Positions 37,290 through 47,218 are shown, numbered from the stretch's first letter. The stretch is DNA of 64,000 nt from AP-15 sp963724435 (GCA_963724435.1 CAVRUN010000006.1:186001-250000); one strand, 5' to 3'. Notes: generated from the sequence alone by a model not told the origin. Made by a program: numbers and translations.

Positions 37290-39713
37290 CTATATCCGTT
37301 CCGCGCTATTTGGTTGGCCAGCCCCACCGGCCATCACCCGCGCAATTGCCCGGCTCAGCTCGGTTGACCGGAACGGCTTCGCGATAAGCGGGAACTCATC
37401 CGCTGCGCTGGCTTCGGCCCCGGCATACCCAGTCGTCAACAAAACATGCAAGCCGGGGCGCATTGCCTGAGCCTGCCGCGCGAGCGCGACACCTGAGATA
37501 CCACCCGGCATTACGAGGTCGGTAAACAGCAAATCAAGCTGCTCAGGACCTTGCACCAATTCGAGCGCTTCCTGGCCGTTCCGCGCCTCCAATATTCGAT
37601 ATCCGAGACGCTGAAGGATTTCGACCGCTACCTCGCGAACCTCGGCGTCGTCTTCGACCACCAGGATCGTGCCTGCGCCTGGCCGCGGTTCGCTCATTGC
37701 CGGATATGCCGGGCTGTCCTGTTCGACCCGGGGATCACTGGGCAAATAGAGTGTGACATGCGTGCCCGCGCCGAGAGTGCTTTCGATGCGCAGCTCCCCG
37801 CCCGATTGCTTGACAAAGCCGTATACCGTCGACAAACCAAGTCCCGAACCCTTACCGATCCCTTTTGTCGTAAAGAATGGTTCCAGTGCGCGGGCCATCA
37901 CCTCCGGTTTCATCCCCGCGCCGTTATCCTCGATCGTGATCGCGACATAGTCGGCCGGCGGCAGATCGACATCGGCCGGAATCTGTCCGGCAGCGATCTT
38001 ACTCGTGCCCAGCACCAGCCGACCGCCATCCGGCATGGCGTCACGAGCATTGATGACAAGGTTCATGACAGCGGCCTCGAATTGAGCCGGGTCGAGTTGG
38101 CAACGCGGCAAGTCGACCCCCAGACTGATAGAGACTTCAACCGTCTCACCAACAGCGCGCCGGATCAGGACTTCGATCTCCGCGAGCAAGGCGTTCAGGT
38201 CTGCCGAAACCGGGCGCAGCGCCTGGCGACGCGCGAAGGTCAGCAGCTGCTGAGTCAACTGGGCGCCTCGATCGATTGCGCGAAGTGCGATCTCGGCCAG
38301 CGAGCGAGTTCGCTCGCTTTCGTCCTCGTGCCGGATCAGGTCCAGGCAGCCCATCGCCGCTGTCAGCAGGTTATTGAAATCGTGAGCGACACCGCCGGTA
38401 AGCTGAGCCACTGTCTCCAGTTTTGATAGTTGCTCGATTCTCCGGCGCTCAGTCGTTTCGTGTAAAATGCAAACCGCACCGATGATCGAGCCGACCTGGT
38501 CATGGAGGGGGGTGAAGTCGGCGTCGTAGATGATTTCACCGCCGCGGGAAGGCGAGAAGAAGCGATAATCTCGCATCTCGGCCCGACGTCCATTCAGCGC
38601 TTCGCGCCAGGCATCCCCGATCGGATGATCGGTAAATTCAGGGAACACCTGGAAAACCGTTTTGCCCAGCACGACACTGCGCGGCTGGCCGTTGATCCGT
38701 TCCATCGCGGCGTTCCAGATGACGTGCCGCAGCTGGTTGTCGACGACGATTATGCCTTCCGAGGTACTTTCGATAATCAATTCGAAAAGCAGCCGTTCGC
38801 GACGCAGGCGCTCCTCGATCTCGTCGCGCTCGGTGATGTCCCGAGCGGTCGCCATAATATGATAATCGCCATCAAGCTGTTCCGGGACGCGGACGAACAT
38901 CACATCGATCGATCGGGTTACGCCCGCCATCGTTCGATGCGCGGTGTATCGCTGGTTTTCGCCGGTTTGAATGCAGGCCCGCATCAGACGCAGCGGCAGC
39001 TGAGCCTGCTCTGGACCGAGGATTTCCTCGACGGTGCGTCCGACGACCTGATCGTAACTGAGCCCATACCCGCGCTCCGTCGCGCGATTGAGATCGGCAT
39101 AGACAAAGCGCCCATCGGCGGTGGCACGAAATAAGGTAAGCCAATCCGGGGAATTGTCGAAAATCGCCTGGATCTGGGCCCGGCTGGCTCCGAGCTGGCG
39201 GTTCTGGCGTTCGGCCAGACCTTGCAATCTTTGGGTCAGTTCGCGCAGCCGCTGCTCGCTCACCAACACGGCCGCTGCGCTCGCCTCCTCGGTTTTGCGG
39301 CGTCGGGTACTGTCGATCGTGATCCCGAGCATATGCCCGGGCGCGCCATCGTTCCCGAGTGTCGTACGGCCGAGAAAGACGATCCAACGGGGTTCGCCGC
39401 GGCGCGATGCTAGCTTAGCCTCAATCCGCATAGGACCTGGGCGACTGCGAAATTCCGAAAATGCCGCAGCAACCTGCCGCCGCTCAGTCGGGTGTAAAGC
39501 CTTCAGCAAGCGCCCGAAAAGGTCCTGGCCCTGATACTGATCCTGATCGAGGCCGAGATTGCGATACATCTGCTCGGACCAGCGCATGCGGCCACTGGCA
39601 AGCTCCCAATCCCAAGTGCCAATTTCCCCCGCCTCCAGGGCCGCCTGGAGATCGAATTCCGGGGTGGCGGTCCGATCGATGCCCAGTTTTGGAGGTGCAT
39701 CAGAGGTGTTCAA
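37290..39713 (-). CDS. PAS-rich hybrid histidine kinase with receiver domain
   Basis: The 807-residue soluble kinase has three PAS domains (about 22-140, 183-297 and 306-425), a HisKA domain with the phospho-acceptor His444 in GGVAHDFNNLL, an HATPase domain (N-box VINARDAMPDGG, G-boxes DNGAGM and GKGSGLGLS), and a C-terminal receiver (about 690-805) with phospho-Asp in LLFTDLVMPGG. No membrane helix is visible. The start is TTG at 39713 after GGGTAGAG; no ATG precedes the first PAS domain. No partner response regulator is adjacent, so phosphate probably passes through its own receiver. Confidence 0.88.
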   Translation of the reverse strand: MNTSDAPPKLGIDRTATPEFDLQAALEAGEIGTWDWELASGRMRWSEQMYRNLGLDQDQYQGQDLFGRLLKALHPTERRQVAAAFSEFRSRPGPMRIEAKLASRRGEPRWIVFLGRTTLGNDGAPGHMLGITIDSTRRRKTEEASAAAVLVSEQRLRELTQRLQGLAERQNRQLGASRAQIQAIFDNSPDWLTLFRATADGRFVYADLNRATERGYGLSYDQVVGRTVEEILGPEQAQLPLRLMRACIQTGENQRYTAHRTMAGVTRSIDVMFVRVPEQLDGDYHIMATARDITERDEIEERLRRERLLFELIIESTSEGIIVVDNQLRHVIWNAAMERINGQPRSVVLGKTVFQVFPEFTDHPIGDAWREALNGRRAEMRDYRFFSPSRGGEIIYDADFTPLHDQVGSIIGAVCILHETTERRRIEQLSKLETVAQLTGGVAHDFNNLLTAAMGCLDLIRHEDESERTRSLAEIALRAIDRGAQLTQQLLTFARRQALRPVSADLNALLAEIEVLIRRAVGETVEVSISLGVDLPRCQLDPAQFEAAVMNLVINARDAMPDGGRLVLGTSKIAAGQIPADVDLPPADYVAITIEDNGAGMKPEVMARALEPFFTTKGIGKGSGLGLSTVYGFVKQSGGELRIESTLGAGTHVTLYLPSDPRVEQDSPAYPAMSEPRPGAGTILVVEDDAEVREVAVEILQRLGYRILEARNGQEALELVQGPEQLDLLFTDLVMPGGISGVALARQAQAMRPGLHVLLTTGYAGAEASAADEFPLIAKPFRSTELSRAIARVMAGGAGQPNSAERI

Positions 39714-39871
39714 CTCTACCCAGCCTCGGTAGCGCGCTCCAGGCAGTTACCCCGATACCGTTTCAGGCTCTGGAGCATCGCCTGATCGACACAGACCATG
39801 ATAGGACCTCCTTTGTTGCCCGAGAAGGAGGTCTCGGCCGCTATGCTGACGAAGCCCACGCCGGTGGAGAT

Positions 39872-41077
39872 TCACGATCCCTGTTGGCGGTAGCTCATCA
39901 GCCCGGCGCCGGTCTTTGGCGGATAGGCCCGGATCGCGTCTTCGTTCGGCTCGGTACCCCAGCCCGGGGTGTCGGGTACCACGATGTGGCCGTGCTCAAA
40001 TTGCGGCGCGGTCGTGAATAACTCGTCGTCCCAGGGCAGGCGGTCGACGTCGACCTCCATAATCCGCAGGTTAGGGGTCGCGGCGGCAAAATGGACATTC
40101 ATCATCGTCGCCAGATGACCATAGAAATTATGCGGCGCGATATTGACCTCAAAGGCATCGGCCGCTGCCGCGATCTTGATCGACTGCCATACGCCATTCC
40201 ACACCGCGTCGATGATCGCGACGTCCATCGACTGCTCGCGGAAATAGGGTAGAAATTCGCGCAGCCCCAGCAGCGTCTCGCATGAGCTAATCGGATGCGG
40301 GCTGAGGCGACGAATATGAGCCAACGCCGGTGCGCTATAGCTGTCGATTTCGACCCAGAACATATCGAAATCGGCGATTGACTTCAGGATTTTCACATAT
40401 CCTTCGGTCTTGGCGTTGAAGTTCAGATCGAGCAGCAACTCCATATCCGCCCCGGCGCCGTCGCGGATCGCCTCCAAATGAGCGCGCAGGCTGCGCAACA
40501 CGGTCTTGTCGACATTGAGCTCCGGCATGAATGGCACGGCAAAACCCGGACGCCAGCCGCGCGGGGCTCCGCCTTCATAGATGAAGACGTTGGTTTTCAA
40601 CGCACCAAAGCCCTTGTCGCGCGCCTCGGCGCCGATCGCGCGGACGCCATCGAGATCGCTGATTGCCGGTTTAAAGAAATTCGGATGATTGATGCGCCAA
40701 GTCGCGCAATGCGACCAGTAAACCCGAACCCGGTCACGCATCTTGCCGCCGAGCAGCGCGTGGCACGGCACCTGTAACGCCTTAGCCTTGGCGTCAAGCA
40801 GCGCGTTTTCGATCGCTCCCAACCCCTCGCCGACCACTCCGCCCGCCGCCGGCCGGGTCAGGCAATAGAGCTCGGTATAGATCCGCTCATGCTCGAACGC
40901 GTTCTGGCCAACAACCCGCGCCGACATGCGCTCGATGACGGCGCTGACCCCGGGGGAGCCGAAACCCTCGTCGAACTCACTCCAGCCGATAATGCCGCTG
41001 TCGGTGGTGAGCTTTAAAAAGTGATAATTCCGCCATCCGGCGTCGCAGCGCAGAATTTCGAGACCAGCGACCCGCAT
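39872..41077 (-). CDS. Enolase-superfamily (mandelate racemase/muconate lactonising type) enzyme
   Basis: This 401-residue enzyme has the MR/MLE capping domain and barrel. Metal ligands are visible as Asp in LLLDLNFNAKTEG, Glu in WVEIDSYS and Glu in SSCETLLG, and a catalytic His in NIAPHNFYGHLATMMNVH. The Lys of FGALKTNVF is a candidate acid/base. The reaction is abstraction of a proton alpha to a carboxylate, usually dehydration or racemisation of a sugar acid or related hydroxy acid. GGGAGGAG precedes the ATG at 41077. It is divergent from the monooxygenase, with 193 bases between them. Substrate is not predictable from sequence alone. Confidence 0.87.
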   Translation of the reverse strand: MRVAGLEILRCDAGWRNYHFLKLTTDSGIIGWSEFDEGFGSPGVSAVIERMSARVVGQNAFEHERIYTELYCLTRPAAGGVVGEGLGAIENALLDAKAKALQVPCHALLGGKMRDRVRVYWSHCATWRINHPNFFKPAISDLDGVRAIGAEARDKGFGALKTNVFIYEGGAPRGWRPGFAVPFMPELNVDKTVLRSLRAHLEAIRDGAGADMELLLDLNFNAKTEGYVKILKSIADFDMFWVEIDSYSAPALAHIRRLSPHPISSCETLLGLREFLPYFREQSMDVAIIDAVWNGVWQSIKIAAAADAFEVNIAPHNFYGHLATMMNVHFAAATPNLRIMEVDVDRLPWDDELFTTAPQFEHGHIVVPDTPGWGTEPNEDAIRAYPPKTGAGLMSYRQQGS

Positions 41078-41270
41078 CGCGCTCCTCCCTCGCGGTGAAG
41101 GCGGCAACATAGCGAAGCCCGGCCTCCGATGCACCGACCCGGATCATTATCACGGGTTCGTCGATGCAAGATTCCTATTGGTTGACGCTCGACCGCCGAC
41201 GTTCCCTAATGAGCGCCCGATTGGTACGTATCGGGCAATTTGATCGAGTACTCGGGTGAGGGAAGACGCG

Positions 41271-42911
41271 ATGGATGGGTCACCAGCGGTTCTCAATCGA
41301 GCTTCAACCGAGAAGGCCACCGATTTCGACGCCATTGTCATTGGCGCCGGCGTTTCAGGTCTCTACCAACTTTATCGGCTGCGCGAACTCGGCCTCAAGG
41401 TGCGCGTGTTCGAGACCGGCGCCGGCGTCGGGGGCACGTGGTACTGGAACCGCTACCCGGGCGCCCGCTTCGATTCAGAGAGCTGGACGTATGGCTACTC
41501 GTTTTCGCAGCAACTGCTGGAGGAATGGGATTGGCAGGAGCATTTTGCCGCCCAACCCGAGACCGAACGTTATCTGAACTATGTCGCCGACAAGTTCGAC
41601 CTGCGGCGCGACATCCAATTCAACAGCCGCGTGGCGGCCGCGCACTACAGTGAGGAGACGCGAAGCTGGGACATCACGTTGGAGGATGGCAGGCGCTACA
41701 ATACCAGGTTCCTGATAACTGCCGTCGGCGTCCTGTCGGCGCCGACCATGCCGCGCATCCCTGGCGTCGAGAGTTTCCGGGGCCAGTCCTGCCACACGCA
41801 TTATTGGCCCAACGAACCCGTAAAATTCGAGCGCAAGCGGGTCGCGGTGATCGGCACCGGCGCCACCGGTGTGCAGACCATCACCGAAGTAGCCAAGACC
41901 GCCGGCCATCTAACCGTGTTCCAGCGTACGCCGCAATGGAGTGCGCCACTGCACAACGCCAAGATCAGCGAGGAGGAGATGCGCCGGATTCGGGCCAACT
42001 ATCCCGAAATCTTCGCGCGCTGCCAGCAGACTTACGGCTGCTTTATTCATGCGACCGACCCGCGCGCCACCCACGAGGTTACGCAAGAGGAACGCGAGGC
42101 ATTCTGGGAGAAGCTCTACAGCGAGCCCGGTTTTGGCATCTGGATGGGTAATTTCCGGGATATCCTGGTCGATCGCCAAGCCAACGCGCTGATCTCGGAT
42201 TTTGTGGCGCGCAAGATCCGCGAACGCGTCAAGGACCCGATCGTCGCCGAGAAGCTGATCCCGAAGAATCATGGTTTCGGGACCCGCCGCGTGCCGCTCG
42301 AGAGCGGCTATTTCGAGGTCTACAACCAGCCCAACGTCAAGCTGGTCGACATCACCGAGACCCCGATAGAGCGGATCACGCCGACCGGCATCAAAACCAG
42401 CGATGCCGATTACGAATTCGACATCATCATCTACGCAACCGGGTTCGACGCAATCACCGGCAGCTTTGACCGCATCGACATCCGCGGGGTGGATGGGGTG
42501 TCGCTGAAGGAGAAATGGAAGGACGGTCCGCAGACCTTTCTCGGGATCCTGGTGGACGGCTTTCCTAACATGCTGATGGTCATGGGCCCGCATGCCGGAC
42601 TCGGCAATTTTCCGCGCGCCGCCGAATACAGCGCCGATTGGGCGACGGGGCTGATCCGTTTCGCGCTCGACCGCGGGGTCACTCGAATCGAGGCCACCGC
42701 GGCGGGCGCCGCCGCCTGGACCGACCACGTCATTGCGGCGAGCGAGGGCTTGCTGTTCACCGAGGTCGATTCTTGGATGACCGGCATAAACCGCAATGTC
42801 GAGGGCAAGCAGGTCCGCCGGATCATGCGCTACAGCGGCGGCCACCCCGCCTTTCGCGAGCGCTGCGAGGCGGTAGCAGCGGCCGGATATCGCGAGTTAA
42901 CATTGGCATAG
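41271..42911 (+). CDS. Baeyer-Villiger-type flavin monooxygenase
   Basis: The 546-residue protein has two Rossmann motifs, IGAGVSGL near 29 and IGTGATG near 189, and the Baeyer-Villiger fingerprint FRGQSCHTHYWP between them. GGTWYWNRYPGARFDSES and the late FPNMLMVMGPHAG are typical of cyclohexanone/phenylacetone monooxygenase-like enzymes. It would insert oxygen into a ketone using FAD and NADPH. GGGAAG lies before the ATG at 41271, preferred to a GTG five codons earlier. It is monocistronic. No lactone hydrolase is adjacent to define a pathway. Confidence 0.9.
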   Translation: MDGSPAVLNRASTEKATDFDAIVIGAGVSGLYQLYRLRELGLKVRVFETGAGVGGTWYWNRYPGARFDSESWTYGYSFSQQLLEEWDWQEHFAAQPETERYLNYVADKFDLRRDIQFNSRVAAAHYSEETRSWDITLEDGRRYNTRFLITAVGVLSAPTMPRIPGVESFRGQSCHTHYWPNEPVKFERKRVAVIGTGATGVQTITEVAKTAGHLTVFQRTPQWSAPLHNAKISEEEMRRIRANYPEIFARCQQTYGCFIHATDPRATHEVTQEEREAFWEKLYSEPGFGIWMGNFRDILVDRQANALISDFVARKIRERVKDPIVAEKLIPKNHGFGTRRVPLESGYFEVYNQPNVKLVDITETPIERITPTGIKTSDADYEFDIIIYATGFDAITGSFDRIDIRGVDGVSLKEKWKDGPQTFLGILVDGFPNMLMVMGPHAGLGNFPRAAEYSADWATGLIRFALDRGVTRIEATAAGAAAWTDHVIAASEGLLFTEVDSWMTGINRNVEGKQVRRIMRYSGGHPAFRERCEAVAAAGYRELTLA

Positions 42912-43358
42912 GTAACGTGCGCGCCGTTGCTGTCCGCGGCCCCGCGTTAATCCCTTATATGGGCTGCCCGTGAGCAGAGCCGGCCGGTTCGGCCTGGCCA
43001 AAATGGGAATGGCAACCCGCCTTTTTACGGTTAGAGTGAACGTCCAGGGTCGATAATCTGTTCGGCGCTGCGGTCGGAGAGCGCCGCTTGGCCAGGGACG
43101 CAAGCTTGCCTCGACACTCACGAGTGATGTGCTAGCGTATAGCTGCTTCGCTAGCGATGCCGACCACAGCACGTCTACTCGACTAAAACTGCATTGACGC
43201 GAGTTGGCTGGTCTCAAAATCGGTGAGCGCCACGGTCGGATCGCCAGAATGACGGGCGAGGGCCTCTCGGTTTAAAGGGCAAGGCACTCCGTGAGGGCAT
43301 TTTCGCACTCGGCGAGGGCAATTCGAGACGACTGCCTCACGCTGCAGGAGCAGAGACG
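42912..43358. other. Intergenic region with a 25-base palindrome
   Basis: No gene is supported in these 447 bases. A perfect 7-bp inverted repeat, GCTAGCG (43133-43139) and CGCTAGC (43151-43157) with an 11-base centre, stands out. It could be an operator for the downstream protease gene or simply a hairpin. Confidence 0.4.
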
Positions 43359-43952
43359 ATGATCATCGAGAGCCTGACATCGGGTGTGATCACAGTTGGC
43401 AACGGACGCGGCTTTGTCGTCGAGGCTGCGGGCGAGCGCCTCGTCATCACCGCCGCGCACTGTCTTCCGTCCCTCCCGCCGGCGCTGTCCTCTTTCGGGA
43501 TCGAGTCGCGCACCTACGGGCCGCTCCTCGCCCTCCGTGGGGAGGAGCCCCGGGCGTGGGCGGTGTGTCGGTTCGTCGATCCAATCGCCGACATAGCGGT
43601 GCTCGGTTCGCCCGACAATCCTCACGCCGACGATTACAATGCGCTGATGGGGACGGCGACGGCGCTTTCATTCGGCGATGCCGTGCACCGCCCGGTAAAT
43701 TTTTGGGCGCCGGCGAGGCTGCTGTCGCTCGACGGCCGCTGGTTCTCCTGCACGATCCGCCACTTCGGCGGGCCGCTGTGGATTACCCATGCCGCCGAGC
43801 GGGTGCATGGCGGGATGTCGGGCTCGCCGATTGTCGCGGAGGCCGGTACGGCGGTCGGGGTTATCTGCACCACGACATCGCCCAGAGACGGCGGCCCTAA
43901 CGCGCGCCTTTCCCACAACCTGCCGGGATGGCTGCTCCGCGACACTCCTTAA
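43359..43952 (+). CDS. Trypsin-like serine protease without export signal
   Basis: The 197-residue protein has the full chymotrypsin-fold triad: His34 in VITAAHCL, Asp78 in IADIAVLG and Ser154 in GGMSGSPIV. The order and spacing fit trypsin-like proteases of the trypsin_2 type. There is no signal peptide or membrane helix and no PDZ domain. It would therefore work in the cytoplasm, which is unusual for a bacterial trypsin-like enzyme. AGGAG lies eight bases before the ATG. Neighbours give no hint of a partner, and the target is unknown. Confidence 0.83.
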   Translation: MIIESLTSGVITVGNGRGFVVEAAGERLVITAAHCLPSLPPALSSFGIESRTYGPLLALRGEEPRAWAVCRFVDPIADIAVLGSPDNPHADDYNALMGTATALSFGDAVHRPVNFWAPARLLSLDGRWFSCTIRHFGGPLWITHAAERVHGGMSGSPIVAEAGTAVGVICTTTSPRDGGPNARLSHNLPGWLLRDTP

Positions 43953-44007
43953 GGCGCCGGCCGTCGCTGCTTTCGGGTGCGATGCAGGTGGCCGCCGCAC
44001 TTAAGCC

Positions 44008-44854
44008 CTAATGTGACATCAGCACCGGGATGGTCATACTCGCCAGGATCGAACGAGTGGCGCCGCCCAGCAGCAACTCACGCATCCGCGAGTGGCCGTA
44101 GGCGCCCATAACCAGTAGATCGGCGCCAAGATCGGCAGCCCGAGACAATAGTACTTCGCCGATCGGGACGTCGGCAGAGACGGTTCGCTCGATCTGCGCC
44201 GTGACGCCGTGCCGGGCGAGGTGCACCGCGATGTCGGCGCCGGGCAGGTCGCCATCGCCCTCGGCGCCCGGCCGCGGATCGACCGACATTACGGTAACGG
44301 AGTCCGCTCCGACCAGTATGGGCATCGCATCGGCGACCGCCCGGGCGGCTTCGCGGCTCGCGTTCCACGCGACCAGAACGCATTTTCCGACGTTGTCGAA
44401 ACGGCCGGCATAAGGCATCACGAGGATCGGTCGGCCGGAGGTCAGCGTGAACTCGTTCGGGATGTGGCCGGCTCATCGCCAATTCATCGCTGTCGGGGTT
44501 GCGCTGGCCGAGGATCGTCAAATCGGAGTAACGAGCATGCAGCGCCGGATCGGCTTCCGGGCCGTCGGCAACCCCGCGCCATTCCTGACTGATGCCGTGC
44601 TGCTTGGCCGCCTTTTCGAATATATCCCGCACGGTTTCGGCCTGTTCCAGCGCCCGTTCCCGCCATTCGCGATAAACCGGTTCGAGCGCCGCCAGATCGG
44701 CATATCCGGCGCGGCGCGGTAGGTCGGGGCTGGGGATCGGAAAAAGGCCGACGAGATGCGCCGCGGATTTCTCGGCCAGGGATGCCGCGACTTCGATCCG
44801 GCCGCGGGTATCGGAGGCCGAATCGAGCACGACCAACAGGTCCTTGTAGCTCAT
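44008..44854 (-). pseudogene. Two-domain universal stress protein with a one-base frameshift
   Basis: The first part starts MSYKDLLVVLDSASDTRGRI after GAGGAGG and runs to LTILGQRNPDSDELAMS. The remainder lies in another frame: HIPNEFTLTSGRPILVMPYA, then VLVAWNASREAARAVADAMP and the ATP-binding loop GAYGHSRMRELLLGGATRS. Removing one base at the GGCCGGC (44466-44472) restores a 281-residue tandem-Usp protein. Such proteins bind ATP and help survival under stress. I cannot tell mutation from sequence error; two other genes in the window have the same type of lesion. Confidence 0.85.
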
Positions 44855-44998
44855 CACGTCCTCCTCGTGAAAATTCGCTCGATGCAAGCATAGCGTCGGC
44901 TGACCGCCGCCCGCAATGCGCGATCGGCGATGAGCGGCTTGCCTCCGAGCGCGAAATCAGAGATGACAGCAGCAACCAGCGATCATGGTTAGCTCACG

Positions 44999-45379
44999 AT
45001 GCGCGCACTCTCCATCGCTTCCGTTTTGTTGCCGCTGTCTTTTGCCGCGCTGTCGGGCTGTGCCGACACCGACCGAGTGCGCGTTCAGAGTTTCCTCCTG
45101 GGCCCCGCGCCGGGGACGTTTACCTACAGCGCTCGCACCAATACCGTGATGAGCGCAAACGACGACGGCGCGGCAGAACAGATCCGTCGCGACTGGCTCG
45201 CCGCGACCCTTAGCGCGCACGGGATGTGCAACGGCGGATATGTGATATATCAGCGCGAACTGGTGGTCCCACCGCAACGGGAGGCCTTGGGGCCTTCAGG
45301 GGCAAGTCCGCAGAACCCGGACCCCAACCTTGCGTTCGGCAACACCGGCGATGTCGTTTATACGGGCGCTTGCCTGTAG
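44999..45379 (+). CDS. Small lipoprotein of unknown function
   Basis: This 126-residue protein has a lipoprotein signal ending LSGC (Cys21), so it is probably anchored by lipid in the periplasm or outer membrane. The mature part holds a pair of Cys residues (one in GMCNGGYVIY, one at the C-terminus in YTGACL) that could form a disulfide, and a Pro/Asn-rich stretch near 90-108. I do not recognise a family. The gene is divergent from the usp gene. Confidence 0.7.
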   Translation: MRALSIASVLLPLSFAALSGCADTDRVRVQSFLLGPAPGTFTYSARTNTVMSANDDGAAEQIRRDWLAATLSAHGMCNGGYVIYQRELVVPPQREALGPSGASPQNPDPNLAFGNTGDVVYTGACL

Positions 45380-45388
45380 CGGTCTGCG

Positions 45389-45916
45389 CTAAGCGGCCGC
45401 ACTCCAGCGCTCACGCAACGGGCCAGACCGCCCCGCGACAGGGTCCTGACCTGGCAGCGGCACCACCGCAATATTAGCCAATGCTCGCTCGCGATCGCCT
45501 TTGCCCGGAGTCCGCATGTCGGGCCCACGCCCCCCCGGATAGGCGCCGATGATCAGAAGATCGGGGCTCGCCGCCTCGCCCTTGTGTGCGACACCGGCCG
45601 GAATGACAACGACGTCACCGGCGTGCAGATCGACCACGGTTCCGCCATCCCCGCCGAGCCGCACCCTGGCCGATCCTGCGACAATGCCGAGGGCCTCGTG
45701 CGCGGTGCTGTGGTAGTGATGATAGGGATATACGCCCCCGCGCCATCCACCGCTCCAGCCATTGCTCGCGAACAGCGTTTCGCAGGCAGTGGCGGCGGCG
45801 CGGCCGGTCTGCAGCACGCGTCGATACACGAGAAGCGGCAAGCGTGAATTGTTGGGTACGCTGCCGTCATCCGCAAACAGATGCTCTTCCACCTGCAAAG
45901 CGTTGTCTGTGTTCAT
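45389..45916 (-). CDS. Cupin-domain protein of the YjlB type
   Basis: The 175-residue protein is a single-domain cupin with HHYHSTAHEALGIVAGSARV as the first metal motif and DLHAGDVVVIPAGVAHKGEA as the second. The His residues would bind a divalent metal. The N-terminus (NNSRLPLLVYRRVL) and GGWRGGVYPYHHYH match YjlB-like cupins of unknown reaction. It is cytoplasmic and has no coupled neighbour; the 5' region is a long intergenic stretch. Confidence 0.85.
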   Translation of the reverse strand: MNTDNALQVEEHLFADDGSVPNNSRLPLLVYRRVLQTGRAAATACETLFASNGWSGGWRGGVYPYHHYHSTAHEALGIVAGSARVRLGGDGGTVVDLHAGDVVVIPAGVAHKGEAASPDLLIIGAYPGGRGPDMRTPGKGDRERALANIAVVPLPGQDPVAGRSGPLRERWSAAA

Positions 45917-46467
45917 CGCTCGGTCCTACCAAGCCGGGGGGACCAAAAAAGACTACGCCCGGTCCAAACCCGGACCAAGGGAAATCGCTCTGCCGCAGAA
46001 AACCGCCTCCCAAGTCTCCACCCCGGCTCGTCTGAATATTGGGTCAATGATCCTGTGACAAACTCCTCCGAGCCGATATCGAAACCGCTAGAGACAAACG
46101 CCTGCCATCGCTGTCCAACTCTTACTATTCACGTGGCGCGCCAAATCACAAGCAAGGGGTGAGCATCGGCCACGGCTGCAGCATGGGCTCCGTGGCCTCT
46201 GCCATGTGCGCCATCAGGCTGGGTATGGGCCGGTATCGTCTAGCAGCGAGAGAGCGTCGAACCAACACGACCCAGCCCCCGCTGGGGTTCGCCCCTCAGG
46301 CCAATGCGAGTCACCCCGTTCGCGACCCGAACCGAAGATAGTAACAATATATTAAATACTATATCGCATTACCAATAAAGTCGTATCGATGAAAGTTGCA
46401 ATCGACCTGCCATAAGGTATTTGTCATCCCCTCCGTACAGTCCTTATTCTGCTTCAGGGGCGAGCAT
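45917..46467. other. Long intergenic region, partly AT-rich
   Basis: These 551 bases hold no supported gene. A 6-bp hairpin CCCAGC/GCTGGG with a C4 loop lies at 46271-46286. From about 46335 to 46400 the composition becomes strongly AT-rich (AACAATATATTAAATACTAT), unlike the rest of the window, and probably includes the promoter of the small membrane protein gene that follows. Confidence 0.5.
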
Positions 46468-46626
46468 ATGAGTGTTGATGCTGTAACAACGGAAAGGTTT
46501 CGGCAAGAAAACCATACCGAAGAAGAACGGCTGCCGCCGCTGACCGCCGGCTTTGCTATTGTCGGTCTTTCGCTGTTGTGCTGGGTACCGTTGCTTCTGC
46601 CGCTTATTGCATTTTTACATCGCTGA
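46468..46626 (+). CDS. Small single-helix membrane protein
   Basis: This 52-residue open frame starts MSVDAVTTERFRQENHTEEE. It has a charged N-terminus and one membrane helix (AGFAIVGLSLLCWVPLLLPL) near the end. AGGGGCGAG lies upstream of the ATG. It is too short for firm assignment and no family is recognised. The AT-rich upstream region and helix support a real gene. Confidence 0.45.
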   Translation: MSVDAVTTERFRQENHTEEERLPPLTAGFAIVGLSLLCWVPLLLPLIAFLHR

Positions 46627-46684
46627 GAACGGCGTGGCTCACCTGCACCAGGGGGCGTGATGCCGGCCCGGTCTGGAAATTTAC

Positions 46685-47218
46685 TTAATTGGCGCTCAGC
46701 TGATAACCCCACGCTCGTATCTGCGCTATCCCCGCTTGGTAGCCTTTAGGGCTCAGACTAAAGCTAAACCGCGACTTTGCTGTAAATACATCGATCAAGA
46801 TCAAGGAAGCATTGCGCAACTGTTTGACGACGGCATCGGCTTGCGCGGGTGGAAAAATGCAGTAACGTTCCCCTCGACAAGTAAACGCCAGGCTTTTGTC
46901 GACCCTAAGCACCGCCTTTGTCGGAGAGGGGGTGCCGACAATGCCAATACTGCCGGTTTGTAGCATCACCACCAGCGCGAATGAGCCTTTGCCGCCCTCT
47001 GCTGCCTGCCAAAACGGCACCATGATCGAGCAATCGGCGCGGGCGCCGGGCGTCCCGCCGCACTCGGTAATCCATTCATCCGCCTGAAATCGCTGCATCG
47101 AGAATGCGATGCTGGGCGGGAAGAAGACCCAGACCAGAGGCGCGACCAACGCGATCGCGACCCAGGACCGGTATGGTCTTAGTAGCGAACAAATTCGCGA
47201 GTTTGCGGGAGGGTGCAT
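46685..47218 (-). CDS. IalB-like exported protein
   Basis: The 177-residue protein has an N-terminal hydrophobic segment (VAIALVAPLVWVFFPPSIAF) that could be a signal peptide or anchor. The mature region resembles the invasion-associated locus B (IalB) family: a Cys before a short strand (ADCSIMVPFWQ), an internal Cys pair (FTCRGERYCIFPP) and the ending FSLSPKGYQAGIAQI. The family name comes from Bartonella; most members are periplasmic proteins of unknown role in free-living alphaproteobacteria. It starts back-to-back with a tiny open frame on the other strand. Confidence 0.7.
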   Translation of the reverse strand: MHPPANSRICSLLRPYRSWVAIALVAPLVWVFFPPSIAFSMQRFQADEWITECGGTPGARADCSIMVPFWQAAEGGKGSFALVVMLQTGSIGIVGTPSPTKAVLRVDKSLAFTCRGERYCIFPPAQADAVVKQLRNASLILIDVFTAKSRFSFSLSPKGYQAGIAQIRAWGYQLSAN

